DNA from: Ariolimax columbianus
Lineage: Eukaryota > Mollusca > Gastropoda > Stylommatophora > Arionidae
Assembly (NCBI GenBank): GCA_036924085.1
Contig: JAVGWX010000013.1
Span: 42,477,893 to 42,541,892 of the forward strand
Direction of reading: 5' to 3'
DNA: 64,000 nt
Positions within the stretch are counted from its first letter, which is position 1; each line of letters starts with the position of its first letter. This document shows positions 53,883 through 64,000 of the stretch, piece by piece. The translations under genes and the position numbers were made by a program. Below the pieces are notes generated by a model. That model was given only the letters and a program-made list of their open reading frames with translations, had not been told where the DNA came from and did not search any database.

Positions 53883-53993
53883 GTTCCTAGCATTTGTTAC
53901 TGCTATGTTGGATATGAAATCTCAGAGTTAGTCTGTTAACATGTGGATAGTAAATATTATGTAGGATATTAAATCTCAGTGTTGATCTGTTAA

Positions 53994-54490
53994 CATCATC
54001 ATCATCAGTCCCATAACCTAGAAGGTCATTGAGGCACCGTTATTGCAGTTTGTAGTACCAGCTCTCACCATGCAACAACAGTGTGTCTTGGGCTGCTACA
54101 AACCTGAGGGAGCCCATTTCTCTCCAGGTGGCAGTTCATTATAGTTGTGTCTAAATTTCATACAACAGAGCTGACACTGTCTTCAGCTAGGGCGAAGGGC
54201 GCCAATCACGTCGTTCAGCCATGTAAACTAGACCATGAAATATGACACATGTTTAAGCGTAGTGCTATTCATATAGCCGATGTCCAATTCCAGGAAGAAA
54301 ATACAAAGCGATCAAATTAACCAGTCCAAATGGAAAACAACAACACATTTCCTAGAACACAAGCGTAAGTCGTCAACCAGTGTGAATTCCTGGCAAATCC
54401 ATGGTCTGGCGGCATCTGTAATGAACTAAAACAGAAGAGCAATGTAGAACCATAGCCAATTATAGTGCCATCTTTGCTGCTCTCAACACT
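53994..54490 (-). mobile_element. Unclassified insert with (GAT)n tail, copy 2
   Basis: Counterpart of 9,640-10,130, without obvious differences. Confidence 0.5.
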
Positions 54491-55135
54491 TGGATAGTAG
54501 ATACTATGTAGGATATTAAATCTCAGAGTTAGTCTGTTAACATGGTGATAGTAAATACTATGTTGGATATTAAATCCCAGTGTTGGATCAAATCTGTTGA
54601 CATACAGATACTATGATGATGCTATGTAGGACAATAAAGATAGATGTCAGTCTGCTAACATGGATACAGTAAAATGCTATGTAGAACAATAAAAATAGGT
54701 GTCAGTCTGTTAACATGGATACAGTAAAATGCTATGTAGGACATAAAAGCTCGGTAAGGTCTGTTAATATGATGTTAATATGTTGCCTGGTGGAAAGTAA
54801 GATTCTATGTAGGATATTACAGGTTATTGTCAGTCTTTTTATATGCAAAATGTAAGATTCTATTTTTACCAGTAAGTCTCTGTGTAGGTCTTATAAACAT
54901 GTGTATAGTATATTACTTAGGATATTAAAGATTGTTGTCAGTCTGTTACCATATAGGCATCAAGATAACATGAGTTCACTAACAAACGGTGTCACTCTGT
55001 TATAAATGTGGAAAGTAAGATATTATATAGGACATTCAAATTCAACATTGGTCTGTTAGAAATTTGGATAGTAAGATATTATGTAGGACATTCAAATTCA
55101 ACATTGGTCTGTTAGAAATTTGGATAGTAAGATAT

Positions 55136-55377
55136 TATGACCATGTCTCAAGGACAAAGGGACTTGCAGATACCATACTACAGGGCACAGTAAAGAGGAA
55201 GCGAAGACGAGAATGTCCGAGAAAATTATGGGAAGATAACATCTATGAATAGACTAGCCTACGACTCAAGGAGGCACAAAAAGCAACCACAGACAGAGAG
55301 GGATGGCGATGGATTGTGGAGGTGTCAGCAGGAGTGCCCCAACAATCTCAAGAGATCACAGGATGAACTGAACTGAG
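55136..55377 (+). mobile_element. RTE-like LINE (family B) 3' fragment, copy 2
   Basis: Counterpart of 10,837-11,078; the Asn of CPRNLWEDN is Lys here (CPRKLWEDN). Confidence 0.75.
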
Positions 55378-55501
55378 CGGAGACACTATGCAGGACAGTA
55401 AAGATCGATGTTGATCTGTTAAAATATGAATCGAAAGATTGAAAATGTTTAACAATATTTCTCAAGGTAGGTCTACTAACATGTGGATAATAAAGTACTA
55501 T

Positions 55502-55614
55502 TAGGTCAGGTCATACCGTAACCGGTGAGGTAGATGGGGCACACATGAAGACTTCCTCGCAACCCTACGCCACACTTCTCTGTCAGCGGCTGCTGCCTGT
55601 GCTTCCTTCTTTTG
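55502..55614 (-). mobile_element. RTE-like LINE (family B) short 3' end, copy 2
   Basis: Counterpart of 11,203-11,315. Confidence 0.7.
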
Positions 55615-55740
55615 ACAGTTGCCAAAAGCTCTTCAAAAAGCCTTATACAGAATATTAATGCTCAGGTTCCGTCTGTTAACATGTGGATAATAAGATAATA
55701 GGTAGGAAAGTAAAGTTCAGTTTTGGTATACATCTTAGGA

Positions 55741-56047
55741 CATGTAGATAGCAAAATACTATCTAGGACATGTGGATAGTGAAATACTATCTAGGATATG
55801 TGGATAAGGAAATACTATCTAGGTCATGCGGATAGTGAAATACTATCTAGGTCATGTGGATAGAGAAATACTATCTAGGACATGTGAATAGTGAAATACT
55901 ATATGGTCATGTGAATAGTGAAATACTATCTAGGACATGTGGATAGTGAAATACTATCTAGGTCATGTGGATAGGGAAATACTATCTAGGACATGTGGAT
56001 AGTGAAATACTATCTAGGTCATGTGGATAGTGAAATACTATCTAGTT
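55741..56047 (+). repeat. 28-bp minisatellite, eleven units
   Basis: Counterpart of 11,442-11,692 with two additional units, one of them carrying gatagggaaa. Confidence 0.95.
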
Positions 56048-56242
56048 CATTTGGAGCTTTTGATGGTGAATCTCAATGGAGTTCCACTGCCACAAGTTAA
56101 GCCTACTAAAGCCATCGATAAATGGTACTTCAGTGCTTAAACTACCAAGCATGTTCTGTGGATTTTGCTTATTTAGGCTTAATAAAAAATCAGTGATGCT
56201 ACAAGGATAGACATTTAGAAGTTATCATGCCATATGGGGAAC

Positions 56243-56580
56243 TTGGCTTGGCTTCGCATCGTTCGTTCTCAATCTCCCGCTAATAAACCCTAAAAGGGCT
56301 TAAGCAGCAGAATGTAGTCGTTGTGTCGTAGTTTACAGCTGGACTGCGATATTTCCACCTTTCGGTCCAACACATCCGCCTTAAGCAACCATTTTTTTAG
56401 TACCGGATTAGCATTTCCTCTTCGATCCCTTCTCCTTAGCCAGTCTGCTCTGTTCCAGCCTGTTATCCAGGATCATCACATGCAAGACGGGTCTTGCAGC
56501 TCTGATTCGCTGGCCCTGACGCTAGCAGTCAGCTATAGGTCGCTCATGCGCTGTATACGGGGAACTGAGACGCTAGTCTA
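56243..56580 (+). mobile_element. SINE-like repeat, counterpart of copy a
   Basis: Counterpart of 11,888-12,225, with the same distal truncation. Confidence 0.75.
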
Positions 56581-56874
56581 GCCAGGCACAACATACTGAC
56601 CAGGACGTCGTGTCAGGGTGAGGCACAATACACTGACCAAGACCATAATCTCTCTTCCATGTAGCGTTTCCTGGAAACAGGCTGTTTTCAGGCAGTCTGG
56701 CTGACGACGTGTGATCTCCGTAATAGTGAGCGCAACGCAGATGAAAAACCGCCAGGAAGGCCACCTTCATCGGCATGACAGGGATGGGACGAAAGCTATC
56801 TCCGCCTGCCACTTAACTCTTTTCAGGGCTCACAAAGGAGTAAATTTACTCACTGTGGGCATTGAACAACAACC

Positions 56875-57560
56875 TCCTCCGTCTTCATCGTACGCTGTCA
56901 GACGTCAACTTGAATTTGTTCGAAGATAGTAGCGGCCATCCTGAGGCTGTCAGACGTCAACTTGAATTTGTTAGAAGACAGCAGCAGTCATCCTGAGGCT
57001 GTCGACACTGCCATAGAGCTTGTCTAGTGTTGGCACTGGTGATGGCCACATGTGCTTTCTCTAGTCCTCGTATGTCGGGCGATTTTGCAGCAGATGTTCA
57101 TGAGTCATTTTCCCTGTACCACAAGTGCATTCATCAGTAGCACCTATCTTCAGTTAATTGAATAGATGGTACCTTAGTCTGTTGGGGCCTGTGCGGAGTC
57201 TGAAGACCACGACCTGCTCTTTTCTGTTCAACTGGTAATAGGCATAATTTTTTGTGTAGCCAGCATGCTCTGTTTTCCACTTGTCCATGTATCTGACCCT
57301 AATAAACCTTTTGGACTCTTCGTAAGTCACACTAGAATCTGGGTGTGGTAGTCTTGCACCTTCTTTTGCCAGTCTGTCTGCCTCCTCTTTGCCTTGGATG
57401 TTACAGTGGGATGGAACCCTCTGTACCCCTACTCTTTTGGATGTGGACTGCTGGCATAGTTGACAAAGTACTGCTCTTACGTCATTATGTTCTGTATTTT
57501 TCTGGCTTTTTAGTGCTGTAACCACGGACAGGGCATATGTAAACAAGCAACAACATCCAG
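56875..57560 (-). mobile_element. I-like LINE 3' part, older subfamily, copy 2
   Basis: Counterpart of 12,520-13,205. It keeps the 52-bp tandem duplication. It reads ADRLAKEG where copy 1 reads ADRLANEG. Confidence 0.8.
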
Positions 57561-57774
57561 TCGCACATGTCTGTGATTCGTTCAAAAAGTTCTCGCGTCT
57601 CAAATTTGTAATTTTGTTACAAGCTTGTAAACGGGTATTTCGTGCTAAAAAAAGTAGAATGAGAAAAAAACATGAAAAAAAATTAGTAAAAGTTGATTAA
57701 GGTTGAGCTTAATCAAAATTTAAAAATGGGTATGGTCAGATACCGCACCGAGACGAGAACACAAACAAAACCTA

Positions 57775-57800
57775 CGTTACGACCAATAGGCCTTCATCAG
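57775..57800 (-). ncRNA. Degenerate hammerhead-like core, copy 2
   Basis: Identical to 13,422-13,447: CTGATGA, a four-pair stem II, and GTAA in place of GAAA. No convincing stem III or cleavage triplet was found. Confidence 0.45.
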
Positions 57801-58811
57801 GGACAACAACACTGAACTAACAAATCAACATATAAGAAAAAATGGTCAACTCATCTGTTTCAGGTGGGAGACGCTTTCTGTCTAAGCGACCGGTCGTGCC
57901 AAGTACTCGATAGAAACTGAAATAGGAGCGGTCAAACAAAAAGTGGCGGAATATGCCTGATAAGCCAAGCGTGGCCAAATAGTGGTCCAGATAGGAGAAC
58001 AATGAGAAGGCAATATAAGCCGGGAGGGCGTGATATTGATATAAGAGAGGGGGGAAGAGAACTGATGAAAGAATGGGGGAGGCGGGGGGGGGGGGGGGGA
58101 AGAAAAATAGATGAGGGCCAGTGTGAGGGTTTAAGAAAAAGTATGGAAGATATTTATACCATGTGGTTGGAGACAGCCCATACTCGAGATAAGTCTGTTC
58201 TCAAGGGCGAATCGATGACGATCGTCAGAGAAGCACGAAACTAGACCAGTGACACTGACGTCAGCCATACCCCGGTGCTCAGGACCATTGAAGTGGCTGG
58301 CAATTGGGGAACCAGTGCTGTTGCGGATGTCGTTGGGGTGTTGGCGGAAACGCTCCCGTAGTTCCATTCCAGTTTCCCCAATGTAAGTCATACCACACTG
58401 GCGGCAGATGATGGAATATATGAGGTTACGAGATTTGCATGTGAACCCCTATTTGATGAAGAATTCAGCCTTATGAAAGGTAATGGAGCGAGAAAGGATG
58501 ACATGAGGGCAGGTAACAAAGCCACGAGTATTTTTGCACGGCCTGGTGCCTGGGAGGCTATGAGGGCTGGTGTGTAGGCGACTACTGACCAGCAAGTCCC
58601 TCAGGTTCCTGTCACGCTTGTAGGCGACAAGGGGAGGATCGGGAAAAACTTCGCGAGTGGCAGGATCAGAGTGAAGGATAGGGAGATGGCGGAATAGGAT
58701 ATCCCGGACAGAGACGCTGTGAGGGTGATAGGTGAGGACGAGTTTCACACGGTCAGAGGGAGGACGGCGGGTGGGAGTGAGGGAGTCTTGGCGGGAGATA
58801 AGAAGAACCCG

Positions 58812-59591
58812 CTAAAGAGCGGAGGAGAGAGTGGTCTCAGGGTAGAGTCGCTTGCGGAAGAAGTCAAGCATCTCGTGGGCCCTGAGAAGGAAGTCGTCGT
58901 CATCCTGACATAGGCGTCGGAGGCGGAGGAGTTGGGAGAAAGGAAGCGAATCGCGGCAGGATAGGGGATGGGAGGATGTGTAGAGGAGGTAGTTGTGAGC
59001 GTCAGTGGGTTTGTAGTAGACAGTGGTGGAGAGGCCTGAAGGGCAGATAGAGACAGTGATGTCCAGAAAGTGGACAGACGTGAGGGAAATGTCAGACGTG
59101 AACTTGATCGAGGGATGGAAGTCGTTGACAAAGTCGATAAAGTTGAGGAGATCCTTCTCCGACATGTCAGTCATACCAATCCCATCGTCGATGTATCGAT
59201 AATACATCAAAGGAAAAGGGCCCTGGAATTGAAGCCAGATCAAGTGTTCCAGGTGACCCATGAACAGGCATGCGTAGCTGGGGCCCATTCTGGTGCCCAT
59301 AGCCACACCGCTGATCTGGTCGAAGAACTGGCCATTGAATTCAAAGGTATTGAGAGTAAGAACGAGTTCTGCTAGACGGACGATGGCAGACGTGGAGATG
59401 GATGGGTTAACCCTTCGGTCAAGGAAGAAACGGAGGGCCAATAAACCATCAGAGTGGGGGATCGAGGTGTACAGTGAACAGACATCAAGTAGGAAGAGAC
59501 GATAGGTATGGTCAGGGGAGAGGACAATGGTAGAGAAAGTGGTTAAGGCGTGGTTGGTGTCCTTAAGAAATGTGGGAAGACTCTCCACCAT
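58812..59591 (-). pseudogene. Penelope-like reverse transcriptase
   Basis: 259 codons: LLDVCSLYTSIPHSDGL, LNTFEFNGQFFDQISGVAMG, TRMGPSYACLFMGHLEH, YYRYIDDGIGMTD and KFTSDISLTSVHFLDITVSI. These are the Penelope RT blocks in order, including the catalytic YxDD. The N-terminal part of the family protein is missing, so the start methionine is only a convention. The frame ends at the premature stop near 58,812. Confidence 0.9.
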
Positions 59592-59608
59592 AGGCTAAAT
59601 CACATTTT

Positions 59609-60129
59609 CATTTCTCATACAGTGGATCCATGAGCCCTACCACACATGACAACGACAAGGTAGACAGACTAGCAAAGATGGGACAAAGGCAAGACCTACA
59701 ACACGCTGCGACATCCCTACAACAGCCAAACAGCTCATACCAGCAAACAAAGAGACGTGTCTGAACAGATAGACCATGGGAAACATGGGAATGGAGGTCA
59801 CAAACGGCAAGCCCCAATCTAAATTACAGCATCAATCAACTCACATAGAAAGAATCATAGTACCATTTTCTGGATGAGAGACAAACACATTTCACGTAAC
59901 ACGTACCTGAACATAATCCAACCACAACACACACCACAGCGCCAGCTGTGTACACACCCATATGCCACAGTTGGTCATTATCTCTTTGAGTGATCGGCGC
60001 TCAACGATGTTAGGAGAATGCTTCTTCCTATGAGGCCAGATAAATGGAACACTATGTATGGCACTAGACAACAACTAACAACCACGCCCAGACGACAGTA
60101 TATGGCATTGGGTCGAAGGGTGTGAGCAC
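59609..60129 (+). mobile_element. RNase H-bearing LINE fragment, copy 2
   Basis: Counterpart of 15,040-15,560; here the motif continues as DKVDRLAKMGQRQ without the stop seen in copy 1. Confidence 0.6.
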
Positions 60130-60439
60130 CGATGCTTCTGCATCCGTAACAAAGTCTGGTCAGGCAAAATATACTGATCGGACAGGTTAGTCAGGGTCGG
60201 GTAAAATAACAGTAAAACAACAACAAATTATAAGAAACAGGCATACTTCTAAATGACACTTTACATCGGATCCACAACTTGGGGATTGTATGTTACGTTT
60301 TGATTCGCATTATTCTTTTATAAGTCGAGTGATATTGCGAGCTTAATATCGGAGTAGCAACATGTCACTTTGTCAGCTTGTGCATTCACAAGTAAAAATT
60401 ACTATGATTCTCTGTATAAGGGAAATATTACCTTCAAAT

Positions 60440-60703
60440 CAACCATATAATCGGTGTACTATAGTAAACACAAAATCTTACCTCTATCTCACCATATAAT
60501 CGGTGTACTACAGTAAAAACAAAATATTACTTCTATCCCACCATCTAATCGGTGTACTACAGTAAACACAAAATGTTACTTCTATCCCACCAAATAATCG
60601 GTGTACTACAGTAAACATAAAATCTTACCTCTATCTCACCATATAATCGGTGTACTACAGTAAACACAAAATCTTACCTCTATCTCACCATATAATCGAT
60701 ATG
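60440..60703 (+). repeat. 49-bp minisatellite, left sub-array, copy 2
   Basis: Five full units plus a partial one, one fewer than copy 1. Confidence 0.95.
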
Positions 60704-60985
60704 AAAGAATCGCCACCAATCGCACAGACTCGCGCAGCACTATTGCTGAAGGTGTTAAGAGACAAGAGTCATCAAGAATAGATGAGGCCATCCAGAGACG
60801 CTCGCTCCGCGAGTCAACTCACACCAACCCTTCTTCAACCCCGGTGGAAGGAGGTGTCTTATTTCCCTGTACAGAGTACAACAGACCATACAAGGCTCAG
60901 AATGGCTTTTTTAGCCATCTTCGAACTCATGTTTACAGTGAATGCTGGCAAAGCGGTCCTCATCGATAACGATGGACTAACACAA
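60704..60985 (+). mobile_element. LINE C-terminal finger fragment, copy 2
   Basis: Counterpart of 16,184-16,465; the finger reads CTEYNRPYKAQNGFFSHLRTH, with the second ligand Cys still replaced by Tyr. Confidence 0.65.
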
Positions 60986-61300
60986 ATCGGTGCACTACAG
61001 TAAACACAAAATATTACCTTTAATCCACTGCATAATCTATTTACCACAATAAACACAAAATCTTACCTCTAACTCACTGTATAATCTATTTACTACAATA
61101 AACACAAAATCTTACCTCTAACTCACTGTATAATCTATCTACTACAATAAACACAAAATCTTACCTCTAACTCACTGAATAATCTATTTACTACAATAAA
61201 CACACAATCTTATCTCTAACCCACTGTATAGTCGGTTTACTACAGTAAATACTAAATCTTACCTCTAACCCACTGTATGACCCGTGCACTACAGGAAACA
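60986..61300 (+). repeat. 49-bp minisatellite, right sub-array, copy 2
   Basis: Counterpart of 16,466-16,780, about six units of the ataatctatttactac variant. Confidence 0.9.
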
Positions 61301-61616
61301 CAAAAATCTTATACAATTATTTCCTTTGTTGCAGGTTGTCTATTGTTTACACCATACGAAAAACAGGACCTCACCACTAATTGAGTCGTCCCCGGATTCT
61401 CCAGCGCAACACTTTCTTGAGACATTTAGCATCTACTACCACTTATCCTACACGATGCCCAGGACTCATCACCCGTTGTCGTGGACGATCAACGCTAAAG
61501 GCACTGGTTGGATACACTGATTGCTTGGCTTGACTTGAAGCACGAGGCACCAACTGTAGCTGATCTTCTTTCTTTTTTTTTTTTCACGCCAGCCGAAGCA
61601 CAGTGGTACCAGCACA

Positions 61617-61736
61617 GTCGACCTCCATCAAGAAACCTGCGACAAAGAACGTTGCATGTTCTTGTAGTAGTCGATTCTGTAACTATTGTCTAGCATAAAT
61701 AATTTTTACATTGTTATTTTGCCACGTCCATGCACA
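61617..61736. other. 120-bp segment present only in copy 2
   Basis: It lies between two gcaca pentamers (61,612-61,616 and 61,732-61,736). Copy 1 has a single gcaca at the junction near 17,093. The pattern fits a microhomology-mediated deletion in copy 1. No coding or repeat signal within it. Confidence 0.85.
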
Positions 61737-61856
61737 ACCCTTAGTGGCATCTTACAGCATGCAAGGCATTAAATAATTTACCTTATTTTCTTCACAACTC
61801 AGGAGAAATAAATACATCGCCCACCTTCACATATTTTGTCCTGGACTTACAGTGGC

Positions 61857-62484
61857 AATATTTGGCAGTGGTTATATCCTTTCAATTGCCGAGAGGTTTT
61901 CAAAAGGCCCTATTGCTGTTGTAATTCTATCTCGTATTTTCTCATTTGTAACTCGATCTTTGTACGTGACGTTTAAAAGTCTTCGGAAACATCTCATCTC
62001 CAAGGCCTGTACCCTTCGTTGAAGGTCAGCTGTACCTGTCCATGTCTCACAAGCATAGAGTTATATTGACAGGACCAGTGTACGCATTAATCTGATTATC
62101 GTGCATAGTGCTAGCCGTTTATCTTGTCAGATTTTGTTAAGCCGCGAAAGCGCCGCTATTGTTTTTGCTATTCTGGTCAACACCTCACATTGTGATCCTT
62201 CATCATTGACAAACGAACGCAGATATTTAAAACGGAAACTCGCTTAATACGGTCACATATCGAGATCAAATGGTCTTGCAAATACGATCGTCCACGGAGA
62301 GGTGCAAGGCAGACGACCAAGAGGCCGGCTCAAAAAGCAGTGGGAGGACAACATAAAAGAATGGGCCACTCTCCGACCAGAAGAGGCACAGGCAGCGGCC
62401 GCTGACAGAGAACGGTGGCGTGGGGCTGTGAGGATGTCTTCATGTGTGCCCCAACAACCTCACCTGATCTGATCTGATATCCTG
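61857..62484 (+). mobile_element. RTE-like LINE (family B) with 5' inversion, copy 2
   Basis: Counterpart of 17,210-17,860. The left part is inverted, the right part plus-oriented, with the same junction. The 3' end is ~13 bp shorter than copy 1 (cctcacctgatctgatctga). Confidence 0.8.
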
Positions 62485-62576
62485 TCATTGACAGTAAGGG
62501 GCCCCGGGATCCACTGGGGGAGGTAATCGTATTGGTAGGTGTGAAACGTGCAGCGACAACGATAGAAGAGATATGG

Positions 62577-62718
62577 CTTGGCTTGGCTTCACTTCGTTCG
62601 TTCTCAATCTCCCGCTACCAAACCCTGAAAAGGCTTAAGTAGCAGAATGTAGGCCAGAGAACGGAATACGTTGTGTCGTAGTTTACAGCTTTATTGCTAT
62701 ATTTGCACCTTTCGGTCC
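62577..62718 (+). mobile_element. SINE-like repeat, left half, counterpart of copy b
   Basis: Counterpart of 17,948-18,091; interrupted by the LINE at the same base, after acctttcggtcc (62,707-62,718). The right half lies beyond the window. Confidence 0.85.
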
Positions 62719-64000
62719 TTCTTCTTCTTCTTCTTCTTCTTCGTACGCAGTCAGACAGTAACCATTATTTTTTCTAAAAAAGCGGCGGTCATCCTGAGGC
62801 TGTCGCCACTGCCATAAAGCTTGTCTTGCAGTTCCACTGGTGATGGCCACATCTGCTCTCTCTGATCCTCGTATGTCGGGCAGTTCTGCAGCAGATGTTC
62901 AGCGGTCATTTTGCCAGTACCGCACGGACATTCGTCGGTACCACCTATCTTCAATTTGTTGAATAGGTGGTACCTCAGTCTGTTGTGGCCAGTGCGAAGT
63001 CTGAAGACAACGACCTGCTCTCTTCGGTTCAACTGGTAATAGGCATCGTTTTCGGTGTAACCAGTATGTTCGGTTTCCCATTTGGTCATGTATCTGGCTT
63101 TGATAAGCCGTTTTGACTCTTCGTACGTCGTACTAGTATCTGTTTGTGGTAGTCTTGCACCTTCTTTTGCCAGTCTGTCTGCCTCCTCGTTGCCTTGGAT
63201 GTTGCAGTGTGATGGGACCCACTGTACCACCACCCTTTTTGGTGCGGATTGCTGGCACAGTTTGCATAGTGCTGCTCTTAAGTCATTAAGCTCAGTGTTT
63301 TTCTGGCTTTTTAGCGCTGTCACTACGGCGAGAGCATCTGTAAGCAGGACTATATGGCTTTCATTTTCATTGTGTGTCACCATTTCTTCCACTGCCGCCC
63401 TCAGTGCCTCTGCCTCCGCTCTGAAATTGCTTGTGTACTTACCAGTAGCGAATGACAGTGTTATTTGTCTGCCATTTGGTAGGTTGAGGAATGCTCCTGC
63501 CCCTCCGTTCTGTGTAGTGTTTGTTACAGAACCGTCGGTGTATGCATGGGTCCAGTCCATGCTTGGGTAGCTTTTCGATATGAAGCTTAGGGTAGTATCT
63601 CTCCTTTCTTTTTCAGTCTGGCAGTTTTTGTTTCCAATACCTGGTATATTATCTACCACCTCTGGAAATATATCCTGCCTCCAGGTAGGTTTTCGTACAG
63701 TAGTGATGGGTTTTGGTGTTGTTTGTGCGTTTATGGGATCTTCGTGCATCTTTGCTTTGGCTATTTCTGCAAAGTTTCTCCGCTTTAGTTTCCCATTTCC
63801 CAAATTGTTTAGCCTCTGGTGCATTGGATGGTCAGTCAGTCTTCGGAGTTTCTCTGCCTGCAGCTGGGCTCTGCAGTCTCTTCTATCGGTCATGGATTGC
63901 AGTTTTGTAATCTTTTCAAGTTCTACAATTGGCGTTGACTTCATGCCTCCTGTTATAACTCTCATGGCTTGGTTTTGAAGTTTGATAACTTTATCGAAGT
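62719..64000 (-). mobile_element. I-like LINE, copy 2 (cut by window end)
   Basis: Counterpart of the 3' part of 18,092-22,778, inserted at the identical site. The (GAA)n tail occupies 62,719-62,742 and is longer than in copy 1. The window ends just before the position of the internal rearrangement seen in copy 1, so its presence here is unknown. Confidence 0.9.
62751..63965 (-). CDS. I-like LINE RNase H and C-terminal domain, open in this copy
   Basis: 404 uninterrupted codons from the post-RT region to the normal stop. RNase H catalytic motifs are complete: YTDGS, FRAEAEALRAA, LLTDALAVV, PSHCNIQGNEEAD. The Cys/His tail follows (DECPCGTGKM, EHLLQNCPTYED). Copy 1 has two stops in the same stretch. 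The start methionine is internal to the element's protein; the frame probably continues upstream past the window end. Of all coding pieces in the window this one looks least damaged. Confidence 0.75.
   Translation of the reverse strand: MRVITGGMKSTPIVELEKITKLQSMTDRRDCRAQLQAEKLRRLTDHPMHQRLNNLGNGKLKRRNFAEIAKAKMHEDPINAQTTPKPITTVRKPTWRQDIFPEVVDNIPGIGNKNCQTEKERRDTTLSFISKSYPSMDWTHAYTDGSVTNTTQNGGAGAFLNLPNGRQITLSFATGKYTSNFRAEAEALRAAVEEMVTHNENESHIVLLTDALAVVTALKSQKNTELNDLRAALCKLCQQSAPKRVVVQWVPSHCNIQGNEEADRLAKEGARLPQTDTSTTYEESKRLIKARYMTKWETEHTGYTENDAYYQLNRREQVVVFRLRTGHNRLRYHLFNKLKIGGTDECPCGTGKMTAEHLLQNCPTYEDQREQMWPSPVELQDKLYGSGDSLRMTAAFLEKIMVTV

Larger units (their letters stand above)
51097..53902 (-). 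mobile_element. I-like LINE, 5' truncated, copy-2-specific insertion
   Basis: A minus-strand element of 2,806 bp flanked by the 10-bp direct repeat ctatgttgga (51,087-51,096 and 53,903-53,912). The uninterrupted site is in copy 1 at 9,549-9,558. It starts in the endonuclease-RT linker, includes the complete RT, RNase H and Cys-rich tail, and ends in a (GAA)n tail (51,100-51,113). It closely matches the 18,092-22,778 element without that element's internal rearrangement. Nonsense changes remain: after FADDLAM near 52,777, and in PQAL near 53,336; there is also a small insertion near 53,020. It must have inserted after the two copies separated. Confidence 0.95.
46575..56050 (+). repeat. Degenerate ~55-bp minisatellite backbone, copy 2
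   Basis: Counterpart of 5,040-11,700, with the same insertions plus one extra LINE. Unit changes relative to copy 1 include a lost 55-bp unit near 54,640 and two gained 28-bp units. In the first sub-array some units are closer to consensus than in copy 1 (for example ctatgtag versus ctatctag). Confidence 0.85.
57615..59591 (-). mobile_element. Penelope-like element, RT intact but linker and nuclease interrupted (copy 2)
   Basis: Counterpart of 13,260-15,022, but with the complete RT palm, including YIDD at 59,184-59,195 and the QISGVAMGTRMGP segment. It has two nonsense changes absent from copy 1: at about 58,812 (after SSAL) and at about 58,448 (after FIK). The GIY-YIG part (58,131-58,391) follows in frame fragments. 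The 5' truncation point is the same as in copy 1. Confidence 0.9.
41540..64000 (+). repeat. Large direct duplication, copy 2
   Basis: Repeats 1-19,368 in order. Differences from copy 1: TC run 12 versus 28 bp; one extra 17-bp AT unit near 44,315; a 42-bp array with the same unit number but different composition; a 2.8-kb LINE at 51,097-53,902; one fewer 55-bp unit near 54,640; two more 28-bp units; an intact Penelope RT palm; one fewer 49-bp unit; and a 120-bp segment at 61,617-61,736 absent from copy 1. It runs off the window inside the I-like LINE. Confidence 0.95.

Noticed and set aside
1..64000. A new defence, metabolic or host regulatory gene system
   Set aside because: Every recognisable coding segment belongs to retrotransposons. 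No host-type gene, operon or conserved non-transposon domain could be supported.

Overview
This window is eukaryotic, transposon-rich, non-coding DNA. It most plausibly comes from a marine or freshwater invertebrate animal, with a lophotrochozoan such as a mollusc as my best guess. The guess rests on the mix of several non-LTR retrotransposon families (I-like with RNase H, two or more RTE-like families, CR1-like), a Penelope-like element with a GIY-YIG nuclease, tRNA-derived SINEs and many minisatellites. Species cannot be named from the sequence alone. I found no host protein gene, no functional tRNA or rRNA gene, and no bacterial-type operon or CRISPR array.

The dominant structure is a very large direct duplication. 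Copy 1 (1-19,368) reappears as copy 2 (41,540-64,000) in the same order and orientation, with under about 1% substitutions in the stretch I compared by eye. Both copies run off the window: copy 1 at its left end, copy 2 at its right end. The copies differ by minisatellite unit numbers, small indels, a 214-bp net deletion in the Penelope-like element of copy 1, a 120-bp segment missing from copy 1, and a 2.8-kb LINE present only in copy 2 (51,097-53,902), whose intact empty site is visible in copy 1. This is either a true tandem segmental duplication or two haplotypes placed end to end by the assembler.

Layout of copy 1: LINE fragments (1-1,416); a 3-kb stretch with nothing recognisable; a 6.6-kb degenerate minisatellite built on a ~55-bp unit (5,040-11,700) and interrupted by at least seven foreign insertions; a ~350-bp dispersed SINE-like repeat; an I-like LINE 3' end; a Penelope-like element (13,260-15,022); a 49-bp minisatellite split by a LINE tail; a 5'-inverted RTE-like LINE; and a near full-length I-like LINE (18,092-22,778) inserted into another copy of the SINE-like repeat with a 12-bp target-site duplication. 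The spacer (22,975-41,510) is a graveyard of at least ten LINE remnants on both strands, two or three SINEs, and short tandem arrays.

The sequence functions that can be read are those of retrotransposition: AP-endonuclease, reverse transcriptase, RNase H, GIY-YIG endonuclease and C-terminal zinc-finger motifs. Almost all are broken by stops, frameshifts, truncation or substituted catalytic residues. The I-like LINE family looks the youngest, because one insertion separates the two copies. I saw no convincing new host system. The most useful signals are the insertion, deletion and rearrangement events that the paired copies make directly visible.
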